In this document: positions 25,660-34,859 of the stretch, one piece after another
Layout of the letters: the number at the start of each line of letters is the position of its first letter
How positions within the stretch are numbered: position 1 is the first letter of the stretch
Assembly: GCA_964616165.1 (NCBI GenBank)
Contig: CAZTTS010000005.1
Coordinates: forward strand, 17,545 to 81,544
Direction: 5' to 3'
Length of the DNA stretch: 64,000 nt
DNA from: CAZCCM01 sp964616165
GTDB taxonomy: Bacteria > Bacillota > Clostridia > TANB77 > CAG-508
Translations under genes and position numbers: made by a program
The notes under the pieces: generated by a model
Told to the model about the DNA's origin: nothing
The model's input: only the letters and a program-made list of their open reading frames with translations
Databases searched by the model: none

Positions 25660-28218
25660 TTAGTATAATAAAGAATAAATTTCTGTTAGTATTTCATCAT
25701 TCTTATATATATATTCAAAATTTGTTTTGTCTTTTTTAGGATTTGATAACACATATCTTAGTCCAGTATATATCCCTGATTCTGAATTATCAAATATCCT
25801 AACATTCGGATAGTCTTGCACTATATCTCTTGTTTTTGTATCAGTAATTAAAATATCTTTATTTAATATTTTCGCTTCATTTAATACAATTGAATACTCT
25901 TCTTTTTCAGAAAATAAGCAAAAATACGAAGAGTTTTTAATATATGGATATGGATTTATTTTAGTACCAAGTAAAAATACTGATGTTTGTAATTTTTCTT
26001 CTCGAATTAATTTCTTCAAATTTTTCATTTCAGGGCCATCACCTATAATGTAAATTTTGTGATCTAAGCCATCATTTAATACTCTTTTATGAACTCTAAT
26101 AAATCTATCTAATGCTTTATGTTTATATAATCTAACAACAGATAAAAGTGCTACAGTGTCTTCTGTCCATTCATATACAGATTCGGCTTCAGATTTAACA
26201 AAGATTCTTAAAGGATCTACATAATTTGTTATTATATCTTTGGGTATTCGTCTAACTTTTTTACTAATAAAAACCTTATTAAATCTTCTTAAACTTATTT
26301 CTCTAGCAAAGATTATTTTATCATATCTAGAATAAAGATTGCATAAATGTCTAATATAATTTTTATCTGATTTAGCATAAATATTATAGTCTTTATTATG
26401 AACCCAAGCTATTTTCTTAGCATCGTCATTATATGAGAATAAGCTTGTAATAGCTCCTTCATCAAATGCTATTATATCATCATAATTTCCTCTAATATAT
26501 TTGTTAAAAATGTTTGGTTCAAAAAGCTTTAAGTATGCTAGTATGAAAAATTTTATAGTTGGTTTATAAGAATTAAAAGGTTTTTTGAAAAGTGATTTTA
26601 CTTTTATATTTAAATCTTCTTCAAATTCACCACCAGCAAATAATGTAAAAATTTCTACATCAATATCAGAATATTTTTTAGATAAACTATTACAAACATC
26701 AACCAATATTCTGCTCACTCCTCCAATAGTAAGAGAAGTAATTCCAAAACAAACTCTTTTTTTCGAAACCAAGTTTTTCTTATATTCTATTTGCTCCTTT
26801 AATATTTCTATGTCTCTATCAGTTTCTCCTATATGGACTTTATTTATTAATATAACTAATATGGTTGAAAATATCATAGCTCCAGAAAAATCTAAGATAA
26901 TATTATTGTTTAGAATCATTAAAAAGGCTATAGATATTACTAATAATGATAGCATTATAAATTCTGAATCAATATTTTTAAATTTTAAAATAATAAAATA
27001 TATTAATTTAAATATTACATATATTATTGGAATAAAATATATAAAGTAGATAGCTTGCTCTTTAATTGAAAAATTTAATTCAATATTATTTCTTATAAAA
27101 TTATATATAAGGTACATAATTAGAATAGATATAACTACTAGTATTGTACTAAACAAAAATCTTGTAAAAGAACTATTTAAGAAAGTATCTATTTTAGCTT
27201 GTTTCTTTTCTTTCTTTTTTTTCTTTAATCTTGTTTTAACTTCTTTTATTCCTGATCCATCTTCTTTTGTTAAGATTCTTTTTATTTCTAAATCATATAA
27301 ATATTTCTTTATACTCTCTTTAGTTTTAAATCTCTTTTTTCTATTTAAATCATTATATCTATATATTCTTTTATCACTATAACCAGTAATAGTTCTACAA
27401 TAATAAATTTTGTCTCCACTCTTTAGTCTTCTAATTTTGTTTTTATCTATATCTCTAATTTTTTGCACAAATGAATATACTTTTTGTTTAATTAATCTAT
27501 ATAATTCAGATAGTGTTAATTGTTTTTTTACATATTTTTCTACAATCAAAGAAATAATATACATAAGAGCAATAATCAAAATTCCATAATATGAAGTTCT
27601 ACTCTTTATGGTTGTAATTAAATAGCCTGATAATGAAATAAATAATATGAAAGAAAATGTTCTATCTTCTCTATATCTAAGTGATACTAATGCGATAAAT
27701 AAAAGCATTAATATAATTAACAATAAATTATTATGCCATATTAGTTCACTTTGTGATGTTAAAGATAATAACAAAATGGAAATTAAATAAATTGCTGCAG
27801 AATAATTATAACTCATTCTAAGTTTAGTAGATTGTTTTCTAAAAAACAATTTGTATAGTATAACAAAATTAAGAACAAAAATAGTTAAATTATATATATT
27901 TAAAAGATTTCCAATAAAATCTTCTTTACTAATTTGATTATTAAATAATTTATTATGAAAGATAAACAATATAACTGACGAATAAATAATATATATAAAT
28001 GTTAATATAAAAAACTGTATTCTCTCTTTACCTTTTGCTTTATATAAAACATATATATATAGCATTAAAGGAATAATTAATTTTATTAAGTTAAATTGAA
28101 ATAGAAAATCAAATGAAGAATTATTTATATAATGATTAAATAAAAAATCAAAAATCGGTATTAATAATATATAAAAATATACTAGATATTCAATTTTAAA
28201 ACTTTGTTTCTTTTTCAT
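25660..28218 (-). CDS. Large membrane protein fused to a GT4-type (GT-B fold) glycosyltransferase
   Basis: An 852-residue protein with an unusual layout. Residues about 10-220 hold many hydrophobic segments. Residues about 225-345 form a Lys/Arg-rich insert (RLKKKKKEKKQAK). Four more hydrophobic segments follow to about 470. From about 485 there is a group-1 glycosyltransferase: FGITSLTIGGVSRILVDVC (donor loop), WVHNKDYNIYA, VALLSVVRLYKHKALDRFI, IYIIGDGPEMKNLKKL and the E-x7-E-like FSEKEEYSIVLNEA. It probably transfers a sugar at the cytoplasmic face, perhaps with a polymerase- or flippase-like N-terminus. Acceptor unknown. Confidence 0.7.
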   Translation of the reverse strand: MKKKQSFKIEYLVYFYILLIPIFDFLFNHYINNSSFDFLFQFNLIKLIIPLMLYIYVLYKAKGKERIQFFILTFIYIIYSSVILFIFHNKLFNNQISKEDFIGNLLNIYNLTIFVLNFVILYKLFFRKQSTKLRMSYNYSAAIYLISILLLSLTSQSELIWHNNLLLIILMLLFIALVSLRYREDRTFSFILFISLSGYLITTIKSRTSYYGILIIALMYIISLIVEKYVKKQLTLSELYRLIKQKVYSFVQKIRDIDKNKIRRLKSGDKIYYCRTITGYSDKRIYRYNDLNRKKRFKTKESIKKYLYDLEIKRILTKEDGSGIKEVKTRLKKKKKEKKQAKIDTFLNSSFTRFLFSTILVVISILIMYLIYNFIRNNIELNFSIKEQAIYFIYFIPIIYVIFKLIYFIILKFKNIDSEFIMLSLLVISIAFLMILNNNIILDFSGAMIFSTILVILINKVHIGETDRDIEILKEQIEYKKNLVSKKRVCFGITSLTIGGVSRILVDVCNSLSKKYSDIDVEIFTLFAGGEFEEDLNIKVKSLFKKPFNSYKPTIKFFILAYLKLFEPNIFNKYIRGNYDDIIAFDEGAITSLFSYNDDAKKIAWVHNKDYNIYAKSDKNYIRHLCNLYSRYDKIIFAREISLRRFNKVFISKKVRRIPKDIITNYVDPLRIFVKSEAESVYEWTEDTVALLSVVRLYKHKALDRFIRVHKRVLNDGLDHKIYIIGDGPEMKNLKKLIREEKLQTSVFLLGTKINPYPYIKNSSYFCLFSEKEEYSIVLNEAKILNKDILITDTKTRDIVQDYPNVRIFDNSESGIYTGLRYVLSNPKKDKTNFEYIYKNDEILTEIYSLLY

Positions 28219-28264
28219 AATAACCTATAAAGCTTTCATATTTTTATCTTTAGTATATTTAAAT

Positions 28265-28273
28265 ATTATATCA
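28265..28273 (-). promoter_or_regulatory. Extended -10 TGATATAAT upstream of the large glycosyltransferase gene
   Basis: Reads TGATATAAT on the minus strand, about 47 bases before the ATG at 28218. No good -35 is visible. It is the same extended -10 seen at the peroxiredoxin and ssb promoters. An AT-only 20-base palindrome lies just upstream at the cdd stop. Confidence 0.3.
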
Positions 28274-28298
28274 TATTTATAAATAAATAATTAATTAT

Positions 28299-28700
28299 TT
28301 ATCTTTTAAAATTATAAGGTAGTAATTCTTTTAATGTATATACTTTTATTTCTGAATTACCAAAAACAAAGATTGGAAAACTTTCATCTACGAATTCTGA
28401 TATAAATTGTAAACAATGACCACATGGAATTACATCATCATCAAAGCCTTCTTTTTCATCATCTTTAGCAACAATAAAAAGTTTTTTAAATGATTTATCA
28501 CCAGAAGAAATTGCAGATACAAATGCTGATCTTTCTGCACAAATACTTTGTATCCCATCTTCAATGTTTACACCTCTAAAGACGCCTTTTTCTGTAAATA
28601 ATAAAGCTGAAACTCTATATTTGGTATATGGTGAATATGAATTATTTAAATTATTAATTAATTCACTTTTAAAAATTTCTAAATCTTTTGACTCAAACAT
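28299..28700 (-). CDS. cdd: Cytidine deaminase
   Basis: A 133-residue tetrameric-type cytidine deaminase of pyrimidine salvage. The zinc ligand Cys54 and catalytic Glu56 lie in ICAERSAF, and the other two ligands Cys93 and Cys96 in IPCGHCLQFISEF. The substrate motif GVNIEDG matches the usual NVENAS region loosely. The usual PCGACRQ is PCGHCLQ, losing the Arg found in many homologs; other deaminase substrates are thus possible. It lies 54 bases after the TtcA-like gene. Confidence 0.87.
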   Translation of the reverse strand: MFESKDLEIFKSELINNLNNSYSPYTKYRVSALLFTEKGVFRGVNIEDGIQSICAERSAFVSAISSGDKSFKKLFIVAKDDEKEGFDDDVIPCGHCLQFISEFVDESFPIFVFGNSEIKVYTLKELLPYNFKR

Positions 28701-28754
28701 ATTTACCTCTTTAATTGTTGTATATTTTATTTTAAACTTATTTTTATATTTTAT

Positions 28755-29561
28755 TTAATATTTATCTAAAAAATTATAATATTTACCCTTACTTTTATAC
28801 TGTATAATTGCTCCTAAATGAACATTCTCTGAAGATCTATATATACTTTTTTTAACATTAGGATTTAGTTTTTCTAAATCAGCAATTATTTCTTTAATAA
28901 CAGTTCTTTTAGAATTATCCATCCCTTCTTGATTAATTGGACATTCAGGATTAACAAAATTTAAATTGTTGTATTCCTGCCATTGTATAATGCTTTTCTC
29001 TTCTACTAAACAAAGTGGTCTGATCAATTGCATTTTTTCAAAATTATCACTTTTTAGCTTTGGCATCATTGTTTTATACTGTCCGCCCCACAATACGTTT
29101 AAAAGGATTGTTTCTATTATATCATCCATATGGTGTCCTAAAGCAATTTTGTTGCATCCTAGCTTTTCTGCAGCCTCATAAAGTGATCCTCTTCGCATCC
29201 TAGCACACAAATAGCATTTTCCTCTTATTTGTTGTTTGGATACTTTAAAAAAGTTTGTTTCATAATCATGAAGAGGTATTTCAAAATACTTTGCTAAAGA
29301 TAAAATTTCTTTAGTAATATCAGCAGGATAACCAGGATCCATATATATGTATTCTAATGTAAATTTTATTTTACCATGTTTTTGAATTTCTTGCATACAT
29401 TTAGCTAATATAAATGAATCCTTGCCACCTGAAATACATACGGCTATTTTATCATTTTCTTCAATTAAATTATACTTATCAACTGCTTTTGCGAACTGTC
29501 TATATATATTAGGTCTAAATTTAGTAATTATACTTCTTTCTATCTCTTTTATGCTATTCAT
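28755..29561 (-). CDS. TtcA-family PP-loop tRNA thiolation enzyme
   Basis: A 268-residue ATP-pyrophosphatase of the TtcA/TtuA group. The PP-loop SGGKDS is at residues 44-49, Cys116 and Cys119 lie in CYLCARMRRG, and the conserved helix ALGHHMDDIIETILLN follows. A further Cys in PECPIN near residue 190 could supply the third iron-sulphur ligand known from TtcA. Such enzymes convert C32 of tRNA to 2-thiocytidine. The start overlaps the end of the upstream glycosyltransferase gene by eight bases. Confidence 0.82.
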   Translation of the reverse strand: MNSIKEIERSIITKFRPNIYRQFAKAVDKYNLIEENDKIAVCISGGKDSFILAKCMQEIQKHGKIKFTLEYIYMDPGYPADITKEILSLAKYFEIPLHDYETNFFKVSKQQIRGKCYLCARMRRGSLYEAAEKLGCNKIALGHHMDDIIETILLNVLWGGQYKTMMPKLKSDNFEKMQLIRPLCLVEEKSIIQWQEYNNLNFVNPECPINQEGMDNSKRTVIKEIIADLEKLNPNVKKSIYRSSENVHLGAIIQYKSKGKYYNFLDKY

Positions 29562-31215
29562 CTATTTTCCCTTTTGCTACTATTTTTTCTTTATTTGTTT
29601 TTTTATGTGTTTTTCTTTCTTTTTTAGCTTCTTCTATATTTTCAACTTCTTCTTCTATGTCAATACGTTCTGGAGCTGATAATAAAAGAATTACTGGACT
29701 TGATATTAATAAATCTTTCTTTTTTTCTCTTTTAAATATTTTGGTAAAAACACCTTTTATTTTGTTAAATATTTTCTTAAAGAAATTATATATATTATTA
29801 AATGCTTTGACAAAAGACTTCTTTATATCTGAATTTATTCTTGTTCTTTTAATTTTATTTATATCAAAACTTAATTTTCTTAAGAAAACCTTAAATATAT
29901 TTCTTTTCTTTGTTTGTCCAGATTTTCCCTTTTTAGTTTCTTTTCTGTCTTTCTCTTCTTTTCCTTCTTTTTTTCTTTGCTTATTTTGTTTTATTTCTTT
30001 TTTTGCTTGTTTAACTTCTTTTTTTATTTTGTCTTCAGGAACTTCTTTTGCTTCTATTAAAAGGTTCTTATTTATATATTTTTTTAGATTATTATGTTTT
30101 TTATTAGTTTTAATTTTATTTAACCCATTAGGTTTAAAATATTTATTATTTAAATAGTTTGGAGCTAATTTTTCTAAAAATTCAAAAATTGCTTTAGTAT
30201 ATCTTTGCGAATCTAATTCTGACAAATTATGTTTTAACAAATCAAAATTTAATACTTCAGATATAATAAAATATTCAATCAAGTCATAACTTTCTGTATA
30301 ATTTTTAGGTGATCTTTTATATATTTCTAAAATTTGTTTAAGTTTTAGTTTGCTTTGAGTAATAATATTTGTTAATTGATCAATATCTTTGTCTTGTTTA
30401 ATATATTTTATATCTTCTTTTTCTTTATATTGACAAATAGCTGTATCTTTAACACAAGTGATGTTTTTAATCATCGGTAAGAATTTATATATATCCATTT
30501 TTGTATCAATAAGTGAAGAAAATATATATAAATTTTTTACCCAAAATTCCTTTTTTAGTATTACATTAAAACCCTGTATATCAATTTCAGATAAAATTTT
30601 ATTTTTATAATTTATATCTAATCTTTGAATAGATTCATATATATTTGAAGTAAAATATTCAAAACCTTTAGTTTTCAAATACAAATTATTTGAATTATCT
30701 TTAGAATAAGATGAAAAATCAAATATTAAACCACTTTCTTTTAAATCTATTATATAGCCTCTATTTTTATGTTTGTTTTTTTCTTTAAACTTTGACTTCA
30801 TATTATTGTATTTTTTATATACTTCAGATAAAGATATATCATCTAGTATTTTAATATAATCATAAATAATCAAATCATAATTAAATTCTTCTTGTAATTT
30901 AAAAAATTCATAATATGTATTATCTAAAAGTAAAGTATTTTGATCTATTATATGAATATATCTTCCTTTAGCTTGCTTAATAGCTATATTTAAAATCTCA
31001 TTAAAATCCTTATTTTCTTCTTGAACAATAAAGAAATTATTCGAGCTAGAATATTTATTAAGTATATTTAAAAGAAAAACATCTATCTGAGTATTATTTT
31101 TTTGTGATACAAAAATCACTTCATATTGCTTAAAATTTTGTGATACAATGCTTCTAATACAATCATCTAAATGTTTATCATAATATTTAATTTTAATAAT
31201 AATGCTTAAGTTCAT
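29554..31215 (-). CDS. GT2-type glycosyltransferase-like protein with long Lys-rich C-terminal tail
   Basis: A 553-residue protein. The first about 120 residues follow a family-2 glycosyltransferase pattern: LSIIIKIKYYDKHLDDCIRS, a short QNFKQYEVIFV strand, IAIKQAKGRYIHIIDQNTLL (the usual DxD reads DQN). The middle part (120-370) is Asn/Lys-rich and matches nothing I know. From about 370 the protein becomes extremely basic (KQAKKEIKQNKQRKKEGK) and ends with a short acidic/basic segment; there is no clear membrane span. Catalysis is doubtful because the metal motif is weak. Confidence 0.55.
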   Translation of the reverse strand: MNLSIIIKIKYYDKHLDDCIRSIVSQNFKQYEVIFVSQKNNTQIDVFLLNILNKYSSSNNFFIVQEENKDFNEILNIAIKQAKGRYIHIIDQNTLLLDNTYYEFFKLQEEFNYDLIIYDYIKILDDISLSEVYKKYNNMKSKFKEKNKHKNRGYIIDLKESGLIFDFSSYSKDNSNNLYLKTKGFEYFTSNIYESIQRLDINYKNKILSEIDIQGFNVILKKEFWVKNLYIFSSLIDTKMDIYKFLPMIKNITCVKDTAICQYKEKEDIKYIKQDKDIDQLTNIITQSKLKLKQILEIYKRSPKNYTESYDLIEYFIISEVLNFDLLKHNLSELDSQRYTKAIFEFLEKLAPNYLNNKYFKPNGLNKIKTNKKHNNLKKYINKNLLIEAKEVPEDKIKKEVKQAKKEIKQNKQRKKEGKEEKDRKETKKGKSGQTKKRNIFKVFLRKLSFDINKIKRTRINSDIKKSFVKAFNNIYNFFKKIFNKIKGVFTKIFKREKKKDLLISSPVILLLSAPERIDIEEEVENIEEAKKERKTHKKTNKEKIVAKGKIDE

Positions 31216-31261
31216 TATTCTCCTAAAACATAGTCTTTACCTCTAAATTTTCTTTTGTAAA

Positions 31262-31546
31262 TTAAATAGACAAATCTTTATTGACAAACACTTTTTCATA
31301 AATTTCTTTAAGTTCAGGGTCTTCTAAAATTTTTTCTTGACGATTTAATTCTTCTTCTAATCTTTTTTTAGTTGCACTTCCTGAAGGATCTAAAAGATGT
31401 TTCTTTTGAGAAGCTGATTTTTGAACATAAACTATAAACCCTATAATTAAGACAATAAGAATAGATGCTCCTATTATTGTCCCTATTAATAATTTTTTTT
31501 GATTTAACTTCCCTAATCGTTTTGTAATTTTATCATAAATGTCCAT
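31262..31546 (-). CDS. Small single-helix membrane protein, unknown function (94 residues)
   Basis: A 94-residue protein counted from MDIYDK. The frame extends five codons further to an ATG at 31561, but that ATG is part of ATGAGGAGGAGT, which is itself the ribosome site for the ATG at 31546. One membrane helix is at about 18-41, followed by a charged helical tail (KKRLEEELNRQEKILEDPEL). It lies just after ftsH. Function unknown. Confidence 0.6.
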   Translation of the reverse strand: MDIYDKITKRLGKLNQKKLLIGTIIGASILIVLIIGFIVYVQKSASQKKHLLDPSGSATKKRLEEELNRQEKILEDPELKEIYEKVFVNKDLSI

Positions 31547-31613
31547 TTTACTCCTCCTCATATGCTATTTCTAATAGATTTATTCTTTGCTATTATATGT
31601 TTTTAAATAAAAG

Positions 31614-33680
31614 TTAATTTGCTTTTTTAGGTAGTTCAATATCTTTAAAAAACTCCGCAAATTCATCTTCATTTATTTTTTCTTTTTTTAGTAATACTTG
31701 AACTATTTCATGTACCTTTTGTTCATTATTCATTAAAATTTCTTTAGCAGTCCTATATTGTTCTTCAACAATTTGTTTAACTTCTAATCCCACTTCTTTC
31801 GTGATTTCTTCTCCAAAAAATGCTAATTCTTTGGTGTGATCAAAGTCTAAAGAAATTGGTCCAATAGTCGAACTCATTCCATATACTGCAATCATATTTT
31901 TAGCTATTTCTGTGGCTCTTTCAATATCATTACTTGCACCAGTAGATATATCTCCCACAAATAATTCTTCAGATGCTCTACCTGACATTAAAGAAATAAT
32001 TTGTTCTAATAATTCAGTTTTAGACAAATATGATTTATCTTCTTCAGACTTATAACTAGTATAGCCACCAGCCATTCCTCTTGGAATTATTGATAATTCC
32101 TTAACAGCTGTTTGTGTTGGTAAAAATGTAGATACAAGAGCATGACCCACTTCATGATATGCTGTAATTAACTTATCTTTTTTAGATATAACTCTTTTTT
32201 CTTTCTCTAATCCTATTAATACCTTCTTTACTGCCTCTTCTATATCATCTCTAGTTATTAATTCATGTTCTCTTCTTGCAGCAATAATAGCTGCTTCATT
32301 TAAAATATTATATAATTCGGCTCCAGTAAATCCTGAAGTATCACCTGCTATTTCTTTAAAGTCTACGTCTTCTGCAAACTTTTTATTTTTTCCATGTAAT
32401 CTTAATATTTCTTCTCTTCCTACTAAATCTGGAGTAGGTATAACAATAATTCTATCAAATCTCCCAGGTCTTAATAATGCTTTATCTAGCATTTCTGGTC
32501 TATTTGTAGCTGCTAGTACTATAACATTTTCATCAGTATCAAAGCCATCCATTTCAACTAGTAATTGGTTTAATGTTTGATTGTTTTCAGTTTCAGCTCC
32601 TCCAGCTGCTGCTGTTCTACTTGATCCAATAGCATCTATTTCATCAATAAATATTATAGATGGAGCAATTTTTCTAGCTCTATCAAATAATTTTCTTACT
32701 CTTGAAGCTCCTAATCCTGCAAACATTTCAATAAATTCAGAACCTGACATTGATATAAATGGAACAGATGCTTCTCCTGCGATAGCTTTAGCAATTAAAG
32801 TTTTTCCAGTTCCTGGTTTACCAAATAATAATACACCTCTTGGAATTTTAGCTCCCATTTTTTCAAACTTTTTAGGATTTTTTAAGAATTCTACAACTTC
32901 AATTAATTCACCTTTTTCTTCATCTAAACCTGCAACATCATCAAATTTTATACCAGTATTTCTGTTTTCTTGATCATCATAAATCTTTCCTTTATCTCCG
33001 AGTCCTTGCATTTTGATTATCATTATAAATAATATAGCAATTAAAATTGTTGGTAAAAATGTAAATAATGTTGATACTATTCTACCAAATGCTGATTGAT
33101 CTTTGATTTCAAATATTATAGTATTTCCACTGTCTATTTCGTTTTGAACAACTTTAACAAATTCATCTACACTTGGTAGTAGTACTGTAACTGTTCTTTT
33201 TTTCTCATCATTCTTTATTCCAAATAATTTTAACAGTTTTTCTTTGTCTTCTTCTCTTTTAATTTCTTCAAGAGTTTTTTCTCCACTTTCTTGATCTTCT
33301 TCAAGTTTTTGTTTCATTTCTTCTTCGTAAGCTTCTTCAGTCTTAATAACAGTAACAGCATAAGAACCTTTGGTCATTTCAATTCTTTCAATCTTGCCTT
33401 CTTTTATATCATTTATTAAATTATTATAATTATATGTTTCTTCATCTACTTTATCTTGAGTTACTAATTTAGTTACAAAAAATACTGTTAATAAAGCCGT
33501 TATAATTATTACAAATATAATTATAAGCCTAAATAACTTTTCTTTGCTAGAAGGCTTTTTGTTCCTTTTACTTTTTTCTTTTTTGTCTTCTTTTTTTCCT
33601 TCTTCCATAAAAGCTTTATTATTTTGATTTTCCAACTCTTCTTTATTTAATTCTTCATCTTTTTTTATTTCTTCTTCCAC
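31614..33680 (-). CDS. ftsH: FtsH, ATP-dependent membrane zinc metalloprotease
   Basis: A 688-residue membrane AAA+ protease that degrades membrane and short-lived cytosolic proteins. An acidic/basic cytoplasmic tail (1-49) leads to TM1 (50-71), an extracytoplasmic domain and TM2 (204-224). The AAA module has Walker A GKPGTGKT (287-294), Walker B FIDEID (344-349) and the pore segment EMFAGLGASR, where the usual Val is Ala. The zinc site HEVGH is at 509-513. The start codon is GTG, three bases after the previous gene and eight after GGAG. The N-terminal tail is longer than usual. Confidence 0.95.
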   Translation of the reverse strand: MEEEIKKDEELNKEELENQNNKAFMEEGKKEDKKEKSKRNKKPSSKEKLFRLIIIFVIIITALLTVFFVTKLVTQDKVDEETYNYNNLINDIKEGKIERIEMTKGSYAVTVIKTEEAYEEEMKQKLEEDQESGEKTLEEIKREEDKEKLLKLFGIKNDEKKRTVTVLLPSVDEFVKVVQNEIDSGNTIIFEIKDQSAFGRIVSTLFTFLPTILIAILFIMIIKMQGLGDKGKIYDDQENRNTGIKFDDVAGLDEEKGELIEVVEFLKNPKKFEKMGAKIPRGVLLFGKPGTGKTLIAKAIAGEASVPFISMSGSEFIEMFAGLGASRVRKLFDRARKIAPSIIFIDEIDAIGSSRTAAAGGAETENNQTLNQLLVEMDGFDTDENVIVLAATNRPEMLDKALLRPGRFDRIIVIPTPDLVGREEILRLHGKNKKFAEDVDFKEIAGDTSGFTGAELYNILNEAAIIAARREHELITRDDIEEAVKKVLIGLEKEKRVISKKDKLITAYHEVGHALVSTFLPTQTAVKELSIIPRGMAGGYTSYKSEEDKSYLSKTELLEQIISLMSGRASEELFVGDISTGASNDIERATEIAKNMIAVYGMSSTIGPISLDFDHTKELAFFGEEITKEVGLEVKQIVEEQYRTAKEILMNNEQKVHEIVQVLLKKEKINEDEFAEFFKDIELPKKAN

Positions 33681-33683
33681 TTA

Positions 33684-34859
33684 TTATGCTCCTTCTACGA
33701 TTTCGTCTTTTTCTTTTTCTTTTTCTTTTGTTTCTTTTTTATCTTTTTTGTCTTTTATTTTTTTTCGTTCTTCACGCTTTTTCTTTTCGCTTTTTTCTAG
33801 TTCTTCTAATGTTGTCTCTGTGATATCACTTAATACTTCAGATAAGTCTTCAACTGTTTTTATAACTTTAATCTTTGCATACTTGCTCTTAATTATTCTT
33901 GTAGCTATAAGTATATATCCTAAATAGATTAATAAATAGATTACTAAATTGCCTATAGGTAGTTTAAGAATATTTAATTGTGTTAAAATTGAGAATAATA
34001 CATATATAATTAATGGCATTGACATTAAAAATATAGTCATTCTATTTATTCTTTTGAAATCATAAGTTTTAACTCCATAAACTGTTAAAATCGTAATTAA
34101 AAATCTGCCTGCAAAAAATGAAAAGAATATTAATACTACTAGTATAATTAATGCTGCTGTAATACCTGATAAAAATGCAATTGCTTTATATTCTAATAAA
34201 TTGTCTAAAAGATCAACAATTCCCTCTTTATTTATCTCCTTATCAGTTAAAAAGTGAAAGTTAGAATATTCAAAAGAATCACCAGGTTCAGCATATACAG
34301 TATCTTTAGTAAATAGAACATACTGATCTACATCATCTATTTCAGATTTGTATTTGTCTCTAATATCAAAAAGGCTATCTATTGTATTTATAATTATTAA
34401 TCTTCCGGTATTTTCTTCTGAAAAACTTATATCAATATCACCAATAATTTTTCCTTCTTCAAATTTAAATTCAGATAGTTCTATAATTTGATTTCTAACA
34501 TTCTTAGTTCTTTCAGTCATTGCAAAGCCTAAAGAAAATCCCATTATAATACTTAAAGTTAAAAGTAAAATTAATATATATGATACCCAACTAGTTCCAG
34601 ATTCAACTGAAAGATGTAGTTTGTTAAGATTAATAGTTGAATAGTAAAATGTCTTAAAAAAATTAACTTTCTTTTTGTTTTTTTCATCTTTTTTGTTTTT
34701 ATTAGAGTCTTTAACTGAATCTGAATCCATATTTGTATTCACATTTTCTTTGTCTTCATTATCATCTAGCTTCAATGAAGAAACTACAACTTTAACTTTA
34801 TCTTCATTGTTTTTATCTTCTATAATCTTTTCATCTTTCTTTTTTTCTTTATTTTTCAT
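33684..34859 (-). CDS. DUF1189-like membrane protein with highly charged ends
   Basis: A 391-residue protein. The N-terminal 65 residues and C-terminal 50 residues are Lys/Glu/Asp-rich low-complexity tails. Between them lie a helix at about 92-112, an extracytoplasmic domain (about 115-220) and four further membrane helices at about 225-340. The start of the core, FFKTFYYSTINLNKLHL, fits the opening of the DUF1189 family, whose role is unknown. Its ATG overlaps the cysS stop (ATGA) and it ends three bases before the ftsH GTG, so the three are translated in series. Confidence 0.55.
   Translation of the reverse strand: MKNKEKKKDEKIIEDKNNEDKVKVVVSSLKLDDNEDKENVNTNMDSDSVKDSNKNKKDEKNKKKVNFFKTFYYSTINLNKLHLSVESGTSWVSYILILLLTLSIIMGFSLGFAMTERTKNVRNQIIELSEFKFEEGKIIGDIDISFSEENTGRLIIINTIDSLFDIRDKYKSEIDDVDQYVLFTKDTVYAEPGDSFEYSNFHFLTDKEINKEGIVDLLDNLLEYKAIAFLSGITAALIILVVLIFFSFFAGRFLITILTVYGVKTYDFKRINRMTIFLMSMPLIIYVLFSILTQLNILKLPIGNLVIYLLIYLGYILIATRIIKSKYAKIKVIKTVEDLSEVLSDITETTLEELEKSEKKKREERKKIKDKKDKKETKEKEKEKDEIVEGA

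Noticed and set aside
26585..27049. Plus-strand open frames opposite the minus-strand genes (this one and many others, such as 24431-24829 and 29657-30157)
   Set aside because: They mirror strongly coding minus-strand genes, are rich in Ser/Phe/Leu as expected from the complement of Lys/Glu codons, and lack ribosome sites.
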